Shown: positions 51,990 through 60,701 of the stretch, in pieces | How the letters are laid out: every line of letters begins with the position of its first letter | Numbering within the stretch: position 1 is the stretch's first letter | Source: Miltoncostaea marina | GTDB lineage: Bacteria; Actinomycetota; Thermoleophilia; Miltoncostaeales; Miltoncostaeaceae | Assembly (NCBI RefSeq): GCF_018141525.1 | Contig: NZ_CP064655.1 | Coordinates: forward strand, 2,078,501 to 2,142,500 | Direction of reading: 5' to 3' | Length of the DNA: 64,000 bases | The notes under the pieces: generated by a model | What the model was told of the DNA's origin: nothing | Databases searched by the model: none | The model's input: only the letters and a program-made list of their open reading frames with translations | Made by a program: the position numbers and the translations under genes

Positions 51990-52292
51990 CTACTCGTCCC
52001 CGTTCCTCTCGAAGGGCGCGGCACCCGCGTAGTCGGTGTAGAAGGACGAACCGTCAGACCGCGTGCGCTTCAGGTCGTTGTCCCAGTTGCAATCGTAGCT
52101 CAGGACATACTCGCACGTGCCCGAGGCGGGACCCCCTAGCGCGGGTTCACCGTGGGCAGCGACGACCGCGGCTCGGGTCCCGTTCTCGACGGCCCCGGCG
52201 ATAACCCGCGACTTGGCCGGGGCGCAACGGCAAGGCGATGCTCGTCCCGACGGCCTGGCCGAATGGCCTTGACCCGAGGGGTGATCCGCCAC
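51990..52292 (-). CDS. Possible small protein upstream of membrane gene
   Basis: About 100 residues if started at GTG 52292. Only the last 40 residues look clearly coding (SGTCEYVLSYDCNWDNDLKR and DGSSFYTDYAGAAPFERNGD), with a Cys pair. The N-terminal part is low-complexity. The stop is 16 bases before the next gene on the same strand, so an operon is likely. Confidence 0.35.
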   Translation of the reverse strand: MADHPSGQGHSARPSGRASPCRCAPAKSRVIAGAVENGTRAAVVAAHGEPALGGPASGTCEYVLSYDCNWDNDLKRTRSDGSSFYTDYAGAAPFERNGDE

Positions 52293-52691
52293 GCCATCGT
52301 GCGATGCCGCGGGCGACGCCCCTTCCTCGCCCGAACCGCCCCGGGTGGACCTCCTTAGGTCCGGCCCGGCGGCCGAGCGCGAACGCTTCGAGGAGGGAGG
52401 GGATCGGTTGGCGCGTGCCGTGGTTCGGTCCCGCTGGCGCTGAGAAACGGGGGTGCCTCGGCGCGCGGGGCTCGGGCGGGGAGGCGTCGTCGCGGTACCC
52501 CGGTGGTGGGGTGGGATGCCGCCGATGCGAGGAGCCCCACCTCCCGGGGGAGGAGATCGGGCTCCGGGTCCGCGCCGTCCTCGGCGCGTAACTCCACAGC
52601 CAAGAGAACGGGGTCGCCGGGCGTGGGTACCGGGGCACTCGGGGAAGCCTCCGGTCGCGGCTGCGCGGGGGCGCTGATTGAATCGCCGGGC

Positions 52692-53528
52692 ATGCCCCTG
52701 GTCTTCGCCATGAACGATGAGAGCGAGTCGGATCACGTTTACGACGACCGCTTCGGCATCTCCTACGAGTATCCGCAGTCTCGCTACCAACGGCTTGTCC
52801 GCAGCGGCGAGCTCTTCGTCTACTACCGTGGCCGCAAGAAGAAGGGTGGCGGGAGACAGCCGCAGGTGTACCTCGGAGCCGGGGTCGTCGGACCGGTGCG
52901 GCCCAGCCCTCGGGAAGGTCGGCTGGTCTGCGAGATCCTGGACTTCCAGGAGTTCGAGAGCCCGGTCCCCTTCAAGGACGCTCACGGCGCGCACCTGGAG
53001 CCCAACGGCGGCCGGAAGGGCTACTACCGACCGGGGGTCCGTCGGATCTCCGAGGACGTCTACGAGCGCATTCTCGGCTTGGGCGGGTTTCCGCCGGCGC
53101 CCAGCAATGCAGCCGAGGGGTTGGGGACGAGCGGTTACGCCGATCCTGGCGAGACCCGGGAGGTAGAGGACTACGCCGTGGACGTCGTGACCGCGACCTT
53201 GGCCGCCCGCCATCCGGACGCCGAGATCGAAGTCATGGCGCGCAACAACCCGGGCTTCGACATCCACGTCCGAAGGGGTGGCGAAGACTCGTTCGTCGAG
53301 GTCAAAGGAACCCGGCGCCCGGCGGCGCTGTTCCACATGAGCGAGGGCGAGCGCCTCTTCTCGCACGCCCACGCCGAGGACTACTCGCTCTTCGTGGTCT
53401 TTGGGATCAACTTGGCCGCGAGGACGCATGCAGGCCTGGTCGAGACCCCCGGGCCGGTGGCCGCCCCCCGGGTCAGCCTCGAACCGCGTCAGTGGGTGGG
53501 CGAGGTCGTCGAACTGCCGGATGAATAA
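52692..53528 (+). CDS. DUF3883 protein with PUA-like N-terminal domain
   Basis: 278 residues from ATG 52692. The N-terminal domain (DDRFGISYEYPQSRYQRLVR, ELFVYYRGRKKK, QVYLGAGVVG) resembles the PUA/ASCH-like reader domains fused to restriction proteins. The C-terminal DUF3883 domain (NNPGFDIHVRRGGEDSFVEV, KGTRRPAALFHMSEGERLFS, YSLFVVFGI) has the E-V-K nuclease-like core. Together this suggests a modification-dependent restriction factor, which fits the neighbouring methyltransferase and DISARM genes. Catalysis is inferred. Confidence 0.65.
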   Translation: MPLVFAMNDESESDHVYDDRFGISYEYPQSRYQRLVRSGELFVYYRGRKKKGGGRQPQVYLGAGVVGPVRPSPREGRLVCEILDFQEFESPVPFKDAHGAHLEPNGGRKGYYRPGVRRISEDVYERILGLGGFPPAPSNAAEGLGTSGYADPGETREVEDYAVDVVTATLAARHPDAEIEVMARNNPGFDIHVRRGGEDSFVEVKGTRRPAALFHMSEGERLFSHAHAEDYSLFVVFGINLAARTHAGLVETPGPVAAPRVSLEPRQWVGEVVELPDE

Positions 53529-53629
53529 CGAAGCCATATCGACGGGGCGTTGCCTCCTGGAAGGTCCAGTGCGAGCCCGGGGCGGGAGTAGGCACGCCTC
53601 GGGTTATGGAGGCGTTTCTGATCGCTGGG

Positions 53630-53648
53630 ACGGCCCGAGAAGGGCCGT
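53630..53648 (+). terminator. Hairpin behind DUF3883 gene
   Basis: ACGGCCC and GGGCCGT flank the loop GAGAA and are followed by TTCGTCCC, about 100 bases after the DUF3883 stop. The 366 bases between 53529 and 53894 otherwise contain only a weak 95-codon frame (53606-53893) without support. Confidence 0.4.
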
Positions 53649-53894
53649 TCGTCCCGACGGACGTGCCATTCCTGGGCGGCTATCTCACCGTCAGCCATGC
53701 TTTCGAAGCAAGCGATCGCTTTCCGACAGGCCCAGATGTGGCGTACGTATCGGGGGTCGCCGAGCAAGGCCCTCGCCGGATCGGCGTTCCGGCTTCTAGC
53801 GGTGACGTGACGACGGCGCCCGCAGCCGCTTCATCCTCGCTACTGCGAGCGCCATGTCTGACGCGTCTGGGTAGGCCCGGAGTCGGGCCCTAAC

Positions 53895-54296
53895 TCATGA
53901 GGCCCAGCGGCGCAGGTGCTCTGGCACGACGGAAGTTCCGTCGGTCACTTCCACTCCGGCCTCGCGCGCGCGCTCGAGGCGCGAGACTGGCGAGTTGTAC
54001 CACGGACCATCGAGCCGCCAGCGCTTGTCCACGAAGCGCCAGGCGTCCTCGACCTCGTCGCGGTCGCGGAGGACGAACCCGACCTCCCGCGCCATGATCG
54101 CGTCCGAGTGGAACTGGAATACCACGCCCTCCGCCTCCGCTATGCGCGTGGCCATCAGCCCGAGGGCGTACGCACGTGAGAACCCGTCGCGCGGGAAGTA
54201 GCGCCGGTCGTTGGTCGCGCGAACGACATACTCAGCGAACCGCTCGCGCGTGTACGGGTCGGTTCGGCCGTCGGGGCCGATGACGTATTGATGCAT
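53895..54296 (-). CDS. Hypothetical protein
   Basis: 133 residues from ATG 54296 with GAGGAG nine bases upstream. Starts MHQYVIGPDGRTDPYTRERF and contains RRYFPRDGFSRAYALGLMAT and VGFVLRDRDEVEDAWRFVDK. Soluble, no family recognised. The Met at 54341 is less likely because it lacks a ribosome-binding site. The 290 bases upstream up to the DUF998 gene hold no gene, only a small CCCTCTAGAGGG palindrome near 54551. Confidence 0.65.
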   Translation of the reverse strand: MHQYVIGPDGRTDPYTRERFAEYVVRATNDRRYFPRDGFSRAYALGLMATRIAEAEGVVFQFHSDAIMAREVGFVLRDRDEVEDAWRFVDKRWRLDGPWYNSPVSRLERAREAGVEVTDGTSVVPEHLRRWAS

Positions 54297-54586
54297 TTTT
54301 TCGCACTCCTCGGTGCTGGGCGACTGTGCCACGCGGGGCACAGCGACTTGGATGGTTCGCCTTCAGACTAACACCTGCGCCGGGCGGCCGTGGCGCGAAG
54401 TCGGGCTCGCACAGTTGTTCGCGGGCAGTCGCCAACGGGCGGCTTTCGGGGCGCAGCCCACACGGCCAGCTGGCGTGTTTCGTTGACATGGGCCTACATC
54501 CCCAACCGCTCGCTAGCCGGCGCCCCGGGCCGCGTGACGGCTGGCAGAGCCCTCTAGAGGGGCTTATGACGAAAGCGCCCTGGCGG

Positions 54587-55273
54587 CTAGTCCTCTCTTG
54601 CGCCCCCGACCGGCAAGCCGGTCAGGGCCAGACCCTCGACCCAGGCCAGGAGACCTCCGAAGAGGAAGTATCTTCCGAGTTGCGGAAGGTCGTCCGTGAA
54701 TGTGAGTGCGAACCCGGGGAGCGCCACTACGAGCGTTGCGGCCGACAACCCGGCCATCCGACGCCACCGGCGCCGTGTCCGATCGCCCCCGAGAGCTACG
54801 GCCATGCCGATAAGGCCCGCGACCGGTATGACTGGGTACGCGACGTTGTGTATTCGGTCCTGCCATGAAGGGGCGTCCGATGTCCCCGGGGCGTCGGGAG
54901 GGAACGCCACGAGGCTGAGCGCAGCGCCCGCAACGACCACCAGGGCAGCGATGATCCGGACGCGCGGCTGGTGATCGGACTGCCAGAGCGCCATGCCGGA
55001 ACCCACGACGAGGACGCCGCTCACAGCAAACGCGGCGCTGAGGAGCTCACCTCGGGGACCGACCATGAGCAAGCTCGGCCACTCGACCTCGCTGCGGCCT
55101 ACTGCTGACCATCCCGCCGCAGAAAGAAAGTCACGGCTAGCGACCGTCAGGCCGGCGGTCGTGGCGACGATCATCGGCGGCGCGATCGCGCCGCCGAGCG
55201 TCCCCAGTCTCTTCGCACGGCCGGTCGCGATAGCTGCATGTGCCGACGTCTGGAAGCGAGTGAACGGGCGCAC
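54587..55273 (-). CDS. DUF998-family membrane protein
   Basis: 228 residues with six predicted membrane helices (for example APPMIVATTAGLTVASRDFL, IIAALVVVAGAALSLVAF, VIPVAGLIGMAVAL). The segment EWPSLLMVGPRGELLSAAFA, the loop SWQDRIHNVAYPVIP with a conserved His and the overall layout match DUF998 proteins. Function of this family is unknown. Divergent from the next membrane gene. Confidence 0.7.
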   Translation of the reverse strand: MRPFTRFQTSAHAAIATGRAKRLGTLGGAIAPPMIVATTAGLTVASRDFLSAAGWSAVGRSEVEWPSLLMVGPRGELLSAAFAVSGVLVVGSGMALWQSDHQPRVRIIAALVVVAGAALSLVAFPPDAPGTSDAPSWQDRIHNVAYPVIPVAGLIGMAVALGGDRTRRRWRRMAGLSAATLVVALPGFALTFTDDLPQLGRYFLFGGLLAWVEGLALTGLPVGGARED

Positions 55274-55380
55274 GACCCCACGGTACAGACCGCTATGGAG
55301 ACGCGTTTCTGTCCGAGAGGGACGTCATTATCTCGCGGCTCAGTGCACTTGGAGTCACCGAAGGTCTAGGAGGACGGGTC

Positions 55381-56400
55381 GTGAGTCCGGAGCCCTACGT
55401 TCGCGGCCAGGCGTTCGCGTTCATGGCGATCCTCGTCGCCGCCGCGGTGCTCGGCCCCCCTTGGGCCGCCCTGACGGTGGCCGCTGTCGCGTCCCTGATC
55501 GCGCTCGGGCTTGGTGTGAAGTACCGCAGTGACGTTAGGGCCGCAAGCGCGGAGCGGCCAGCGCATCGCGAGCGGCCTGATCTGATTGTGGCCGGCGATG
55601 CGCGCACGGCCTTCGGGATCGCCCTCGCGACAAGTGGAGCGCTGGTTGCGACGGGGTTTGAGGAGCCGGACATCGGTCTAGCGCCCGCGACGCCGGCTCT
55701 CGTCGCCGTCGCGGCTGCCGGAGTCTACGTGTCGAGCCTATTCGACTGGTACGTCATCCTCCCCAGAGTAAGCGGCCTTCTCGGCAGGCGGCCCTGCCGC
55801 GACGAAACGGCCGCCGATCGCTATCCCAGCACGTGGAGGGGGACAACTCGGTGGTGGTACATCCACCGGACGGTCGCTGCTCTTCTCCTGCGCTTCGGGC
55901 TTTCCTACGCGGCCGTGTTCTCATTGCGCCAGGTGCTCGACTTCCCCTTCGCCGCCGGCCTGGTTGCTGGCGCCTTCCTAGGGTTCCTCGCCCCCTACCT
56001 GCGGGCGGCGCCTCTCGCGGCCCGCCAGGCCGCTCATCCATCAGTCGTCGTCGGACAGACCGCCGACATGTACCGAACCGAGGCGAGGGTGAACGTTCCG
56101 GTCGGGCGTTGGAGCTTCGGCATTCCCGGGCTCGGGCGCCGGCCTCTGGAGGAGATCCTGGTCCGGGCCTACGTGATCGACGTTTCCGTCGAAGGGATTC
56201 ACGTCGCGGGGGCAGCCGAACGAGAGGGCCCAGCGCCGCGTGGCGGCAACCATGGCTTCCAGCGTCACGCGCGAACCGTCGCTCTTCGCGACGCCCCAGG
56301 CTCGTCACCGTCGGCTCGGCCCTTCACAGGTTGTGAGGTCGAGTGCTCCGGGATCAACTGGTACTGCATCGAGAACCCAGAGTGCTTCAAGGAGAAGTAG
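55381..56400 (+). CDS. Hypothetical membrane protein with Cys-rich tail
   Basis: 339 residues from GTG 55381. Two N-terminal helices (QAFAFMAILVAAAVLGPPWA, TVAAVASLIALGLGV), further helices (VAVAAAGVYVSSLFDWYVILP, FAAGLVAGAFLGFLAPYLRA), and a soluble C-terminal part ending in a short cysteine cluster (CEVECSGINWYCIENPECFK). No recognised family. The last 90 residues change character and could contain a frameshift, but no alternative frame is clearly better. Confidence 0.6.
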   Translation: MSPEPYVRGQAFAFMAILVAAAVLGPPWAALTVAAVASLIALGLGVKYRSDVRAASAERPAHRERPDLIVAGDARTAFGIALATSGALVATGFEEPDIGLAPATPALVAVAAAGVYVSSLFDWYVILPRVSGLLGRRPCRDETAADRYPSTWRGTTRWWYIHRTVAALLLRFGLSYAAVFSLRQVLDFPFAAGLVAGAFLGFLAPYLRAAPLAARQAAHPSVVVGQTADMYRTEARVNVPVGRWSFGIPGLGRRPLEEILVRAYVIDVSVEGIHVAGAAEREGPAPRGGNHGFQRHARTVALRDAPGSSPSARPFTGCEVECSGINWYCIENPECFKEK

Positions 56401-56518
56401 CAGCCGGCAGCGCAGGCGAGGCTGCGCCAAAGTGATCCTTCCGTGACGCGATGAAATGTGCCGCTGAGACCCGCTGCCTCGAGGACGGCCTGCGGGCGCT
56501 GCGGTGTCCTGAGCCGCG

Positions 56519-56863
56519 ATGGCGGTCTGCATGACCCGTCCGAACCGCTGGATCGACGAGTCCCTCCCCTACCGGCGAGCCGAGGTCGACCGCCGGCTTC
56601 GCGCACTCGTGGAGGCATCCTCGCTCCCCCGGCCCCTTTGCGGCGTCGCGCTCGAGTCCGGTCCCTTCGGCCCGGCTGACCGTGCGCTGGGCTTCCCGAC
56701 AGCCAGGTCGCCCTCGCCAAGACCCACGACGTCGCCTACGCCCGCCTTCGCGATGGCACCGTCGCCCTGGCGCCGGTGGACGACCCCTGAGCTCGCGTAC
56801 CTCGACCTCCTGCCGGCGGGCGTCGTGATGCACGACGAGTACGAGCGCCGGGGCGGAGACTGA
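56519..56863 (+). pseudogene. Small ORF with two compensating frameshifts
   Basis: The first frame gives MAVCMTRPNRWIDESLPYRR, EVDRRLRALVEASSLPRPLC and ends LAYLDLLPAGVVMHDEYERR. Between about 56700 and 56790 it reads as Pro/Ser junk, while the next frame reads SQVALAKTHDVAYARLRDGT and VALAPVDDP. A shift of frame near 56700 and back near 56788 would restore one plausible 115-residue protein. Either a decayed gene or sequencing errors. Family unknown. Confidence 0.45.
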
Positions 56864-57194
56864 TCTTGATCGAGCCGCCGCGGGCTCTCCGGACGTAGCC
56901 CCAGCCCCCGCCGCCGTCGTGACGGGCTCCGGCGTCCGGCGGGGTGTGCTTCAATGCGTCGCAACGGTTACAAAGTCGGTCGGTCGCTGCCCCGCGAGGG
57001 GTGCAGGCGAGCCGGAGCTGCGTGCTTCGGCAACCTCAAGTGCGACTTGCGGGCGGAGGACCGCCATCCCACACCTGAACCCGCCGGGTTGAGGACGGGA
57101 GGGGACCGACTCCTTGTCGGCCCTCGCTAGACGGGCCGACCAGCCGCACCCGCCCCACTCCGAGTGGTGCGGCGCCGCGAACACAGGAGTCAAC

Positions 57195-59258
57195 ATGGGC
57201 ACGAACCTTCCCCCCGAGTTCGACGACCGGGGGATCAAGCCGCTCACCCACATCCCCGAGCTGCCGCCCGCGCGCCAGACGAGCGCGCTGGTGAGGCAGC
57301 TGGTGCGGGACGGCGTGCGCGACCCTGACGGGACGCAGGTCGCGACCTACTCTCAGCGGGAGGCGACGCAGCTGGCGTACCCGTGGGTCTACCCCCGGCA
57401 GGTCAGCGCGCAGATCGTGGCGCCCCACACCATCAACACCCAGGCCGGGACCCTCTTCATGGTCCACGGGCTCGTGCTCACGACGAGGATCATGCCGCCG
57501 TACCACAACTCCCGGGCGCGGCCGAAGCTGGCGATCCCGCCCGCCGACGCCGCCGGGAAGGTCAACACGCCGTGGCCCACGCGCGACGTGAGCGCCGACC
57601 CGACGTCTCCCCACCGGCTGCTCGTCTCCGCTGAGGATGCCCGCGCGCTGGCGGACGCCGCCCGGGCGACGGCCGAGCACGTCGAGGCCATGCAGGGGAC
57701 CCTGAAGGACATCCTCGCGCGCGAGGGCGTCGAGGAGCCGGTCCTCCTCGTCGGCGCCCGCTTCGCCCTCGACCACGGTGCCCTGCCTAACGACCTCGTT
57801 GAGCTCGCCTCGGACGGAGGGAGCCGCGTGACGATCCAGCAGGGGCACCTCGCGGCGGCGGCGAAGGCCCTCGTCTCCTCGGCGGCCGACACGGGCCCCC
57901 TGGCCAGCCAGAAGCTGACGCTCCGCCGGCTCGACGCGATCGCCGAGCTTGGCGTTCACCTGGAGGGCCGCGTCGCCGGGCTGATGGTGCGCGACCCCCA
58001 GGCCGAGCGCGACCTGCGGGACTACCTCGACCTGCTCCAGAACGCGCCCGCGAAGGACCTTGCCGAGTCGGGGCTCTACGCGGGTCAGCGAGCGCTCGTG
58101 ATCCCGGCACGGGCGGTAGTTGCCTTCCGTTCGCACGGCGGAACCCTCGTGGAGGCCGTGGGCCAGCTCGTCGGCAACGCCCACAAGCGCGGCCCGAAGC
58201 CCTGGGACCCCGAGGCGATCAACATCGACACGCGCGACGAGATGCTCCGGCACCTCTACGAGGCCGGCGCGATCACCTCGGAGCGGCTCGCGCTGTTCGG
58301 CCCCCGCTTCGAGGAGGCCGAGACCCTGTACGGCGGGAGCGCGAACCCCGACTACCGGATCGGCGCGCTCGTGCGGCTCATCCACGGTGGCGACCCGCTC
58401 TCGGATGAGGCCCGCCGGGCCGCCCGTCGGGCTCTGCGCGTCGGCCGCCTCAGCGCCCGTCAGACCGCGCAGATCGCCGCGGCCGCGGTGCTCGAGCAGT
58501 TCCGCACCGGCAGCACCTCTGAGCGCGCGTCCGTCGAGGCGACGCTGAACGAGATCATGGCGGGCGAGCCGTTCAAGGGGGGCGTGACCTTCGGCGACCA
58601 CGACCCCGACGTGGAGACCCTCGTCGAGGACGCTATCGCCGAGCAGCAGCGGCTCATCGCGCAGGGGACGCCGAGCGTCTTCGTCGGCGCCAAGGCCAAG
58701 GAGGAGCTGACGGTCAAGGGCGGCGTCGCGCTCACGTTCCTCGGCGCTCTCCGCCGGCGCTACGCCGGCACCGGGTCGGAGCGTGCGTACCAGGTCCTGG
58801 CCCGGGTCGCTCGCGACGAGCGGGGCCTCGCCCTCATGGGCGAGGCGATCGCCCAGCTGCGGTCGGGCGGCGACCGGCTGCCCGCCCTCGACCCGGAGAC
58901 CTGGGAGGAGCTGGGCAAGACGGCGAAGGGCGACGTCATCCCGATGGACCTCGACAACCTGCTGGAGCTCTTCCCGACCACGACGCAGCAGGTCGCGCCC
59001 CAGCGGACGACGCCGGAGAGCTGCGTCCAGAGGATCGTCGCCCTTCTGAGCGGCGGCGTCTCCGACGCTCTCGAGGAGCTGGAGGGGCTCCCCGGCGTCA
59101 ACGACAGGGGCGTCGTCCCGTCCCCGGAGCTCGCCAAGGCCATCGACCTGCTCACGGACTACCGTGACCGCCTCGTCAGCGCGCGGAAGACCCACGAGCG
59201 GTACTACGCGGACGCCGAGCCCGCCGAGGAGGACCGCGACGACGAGGCGGCGGCGTGA
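57195..59258 (+). CDS. Large ParB/DGQHR-like protein
   Basis: 687 residues, ATG with AGGAG five bases upstream. Around residues 175-215 the sequence EGVEEPVLLVGARFALDHGA and LVELASDGGSRVTIQQG resembles the substrate loop of the ParB/Srx and DndB/DGQHR-type fold (D-G-x-x-R). Other visible segments are TLVEAVGQLVGNAHKRGPKPW, RDEMLRHLYEAGAIT and YRIGALVRLIHGGDP. No membrane segment. It overlaps a GIY-YIG gene by four bases. The pair may control or process DNA at the right end of the element; the fold assignment is tentative. The 330 bases before it form a long leader without a gene. Confidence 0.6.
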   Translation: MGTNLPPEFDDRGIKPLTHIPELPPARQTSALVRQLVRDGVRDPDGTQVATYSQREATQLAYPWVYPRQVSAQIVAPHTINTQAGTLFMVHGLVLTTRIMPPYHNSRARPKLAIPPADAAGKVNTPWPTRDVSADPTSPHRLLVSAEDARALADAARATAEHVEAMQGTLKDILAREGVEEPVLLVGARFALDHGALPNDLVELASDGGSRVTIQQGHLAAAAKALVSSAADTGPLASQKLTLRRLDAIAELGVHLEGRVAGLMVRDPQAERDLRDYLDLLQNAPAKDLAESGLYAGQRALVIPARAVVAFRSHGGTLVEAVGQLVGNAHKRGPKPWDPEAINIDTRDEMLRHLYEAGAITSERLALFGPRFEEAETLYGGSANPDYRIGALVRLIHGGDPLSDEARRAARRALRVGRLSARQTAQIAAAAVLEQFRTGSTSERASVEATLNEIMAGEPFKGGVTFGDHDPDVETLVEDAIAEQQRLIAQGTPSVFVGAKAKEELTVKGGVALTFLGALRRRYAGTGSERAYQVLARVARDERGLALMGEAIAQLRSGGDRLPALDPETWEELGKTAKGDVIPMDLDNLLELFPTTTQQVAPQRTTPESCVQRIVALLSGGVSDALEELEGLPGVNDRGVVPSPELAKAIDLLTDYRDRLVSARKTHERYYADAEPAEEDRDDEAAA

Positions 59259-59611
59259 GCCCGGGCCGCTACCTCGGGGCCTGGGGGCTGGTCGCACGGT
59301 TCGCCGAACCCCCCATGCCCCGTCCCTGGCGTCTCACCCGCGGCATCCCTGCGACGCTGCCGCGGTCGGTGAACGCCGTCTACATCGCCACGGACGTCGC
59401 CGGCACCGTCCGGTACGTCGGGAGCTGTCGCCGGGGTGTCACCGCGCGCCTCAACGAGCACGTCCGCCAGCCCAGCCGCGCCCGAGGGTGGGACGGCGTG
59501 TGGGTGATCGCGCTGCGCGACGATCTGCCACGGGTCATCGTTGAGCTCTGCGAGGGCCGGGTGGGGCGCTACCTGAGGCCGCTGGACAACGTCCGGTTGC
59601 CGCGCGCCTAG
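59255..59611 (+). CDS. GIY-YIG nuclease-like protein
   Basis: 118 residues from GTG 59255. The GIY-YIG core is present as VNAVYIATDVAGTVRYVGS (VYI...YVG), with RLNEHV and the Glu/Asn end of the domain in IVELCEGRVGRYLRPLDNVR. It is a minimal single-domain nuclease translated with the ParB-like protein. Last gene of the element; a strong hairpin follows. A role in cutting foreign DNA or in element mobility is inferred. Confidence 0.75.
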   Translation: MSPGRYLGAWGLVARFAEPPMPRPWRLTRGIPATLPRSVNAVYIATDVAGTVRYVGSCRRGVTARLNEHVRQPSRARGWDGVWVIALRDDLPRVIVELCEGRVGRYLRPLDNVRLPRA

Positions 59612-59616
59612 GTGCG

Positions 59617-59650
59617 GCGGAGGACGGGGCATCACGGCCCCGTCCTCCGC
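59617..59650 (+). terminator. Strong hairpin terminator at right end of element
   Basis: A perfect 14-bp stem (59617-59630 with 59637-59650) around a six-base loop ATCACG, six bases after the GIY-YIG stop. It isolates the downstream promoter and attachment site from the transcription of the defence genes. Confidence 0.75.
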
Positions 59651-59714
59651 GGCTCCATCCGAGAGCAACCGGGCGGCCCCTGCACAGCCAGGGTCGTCGA
59701 CCCGGCTTCGGAAC

Positions 59715-59733
59715 GAACACATGTTCGTATAGC
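59715..59733 (+). promoter_or_regulatory. LexA box and -10 facing the right attachment site
   Basis: CGAACACATGTTCG centred on GAACACATGTTC (59715-59726) is a textbook actinobacterial LexA box. TATAGC (59728-59733) follows directly as a likely -10, and the palindrome CCGGCCCGGGCCGG (59738-59751) comes next. Read rightwards it reaches the attachment core after about 100 bases. In the circular element this places it upstream of the integrase. The -35 is weak. Confidence 0.6.
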
Positions 59734-59838
59734 GTGGCCGGCCCGGGCCGGACGACGACACCGCTTCGTCAATGGAGAACCTCGGGAAATTGGCGACGCC
59801 GGCGTCCAGCGAGATCAGTGGTGTCCTGGATGGTTATG

Positions 59839-59843
59839 GCGGA
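59839..59843 (+). repeat. Right attachment-site core (attR)
   Basis: Second copy of GCGGA. To its right tadA coding sequence resumes (on the minus strand GGEALDMLSA). Directly to its left is ATG (59836-59838), which in the circle would be followed in frame by the integrase codons GCG GAC AAC ATA GTG. Confidence 0.8.
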
Positions 59844-60701
59844 GAGCATGTCCAGCGCCTCGCCGCCCCGCACCTCCCCGACGACGATCCGGTCGGGGCG
59901 CATGCGGAGGGCGTTGCGCACCAGCGCGCGGATGGGCACGGCGCCCGTGCCCTCGAGGGACGGCGGGCGGCTCTCCAGGCGGACGACGTGCGGCAGGTCG
60001 ATCCGCAGCTCCGCCGCGTCCTCGATGGTGACCACGCGCTCGCGGGCGGGGATGGCGCCCGCCAGGGCGGCCAGCGTGGTGGTCTTGCCGCTGCCGGTGC
60101 CGCCGGTGACGAGGATGTTGCGCCGGTCCCGGACGGCGCGCCGCAGCGTGGCGAGCATGCGCTCGTCCATCGTCCCCAGGCGCACCAGGTCGTCGCCGTC
60201 GAGCGGCCGGCCGGCGAAGCGCCGGACGGTGAGGACCGGCCCGTCCAGCGCGAGCGGCGGGATGATCGCGTTGACCCGCGAGCCGTCCGGCAGGCGGGCG
60301 TCCACCATGGGGCTCGCCTCGTCGACCCGCCGGCCGAGCGGGGCGAGGATGCGGTCGATGACGTGCAGCAGGTGCGCGTCGTCGTGGAAGCGGGTCGCCG
60401 CCGGCTCGAGGCGCCCCGCGCGCTCCACGAAGACGCGGTGCGGCCCGCAGACCATCACCTCCGTGATCCCCGGGTCGCGCAGCAGCGCCTCGAGCGGGCC
60501 CAGCCCGAGGGCTTCGTCGACCACCGCCTGGACGACCGCCTCGCGCTCCGCGGCCGGCAGGATGCGGCGCTCCTCGTCGAGCATGTCGAGCACGACGTCG
60601 GCCAGGTCGTCCGGCGCGAGCCCCTGTCCCACCACCCGGGGATCGCGAGCCGCCCGGGCGCGCAGGTGCTCGACGAGCGCCGGGTCCGCCGCCGCGCTCA
60701 C
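59839..60701 (-). pseudogene. tadA: 5' fragment of tadA (Tad pilus ATPase)
   Basis: From GTG 60701 this part encodes about 287 residues of a TadA/CpaF secretion ATPase: FxxDPxITEVMV-like RDPGITEVMVCGPHRVFVE, the Walker A VTGGTGSGKTTTLAAL, the Asp box VVTIEDAAELRID and Walker B MRPDRIVVGEVRGGEALDML. It then runs into the element and ends after about 24 foreign residues at 59769. The remaining 110 residues are at 29215-29547. The ATPase core is mostly intact, but the C-terminal region needed for a working hexamer is lost while integrated. Confidence 0.95.

Larger units (their letters stand above)
29548..59838 (+). mobile_element. 30.3-kb integrative element inserted in tadA
   Basis: Bounded by GCGGA cores and by the two halves of tadA. 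It holds a serine integrase at the left end, fragments of an actinobacterial conjugation module, a large defence block and a ParB-like/GIY-YIG pair at the right end. Its coding DNA is visibly less GC-saturated than the flanking core genes. Relaxase, VirD4 coupling protein and a complete VirB4-type ATPase are not found, so it is probably no longer self-transmissible, though it may still excise. Confidence 0.92.

Noticed and set aside
53606-53893. 95-codon plus-strand frame between the DUF3883 gene and the next gene
   Set aside because: No ribosome-binding site, mixed composition, and a hairpin lies within it; not enough support for a gene.
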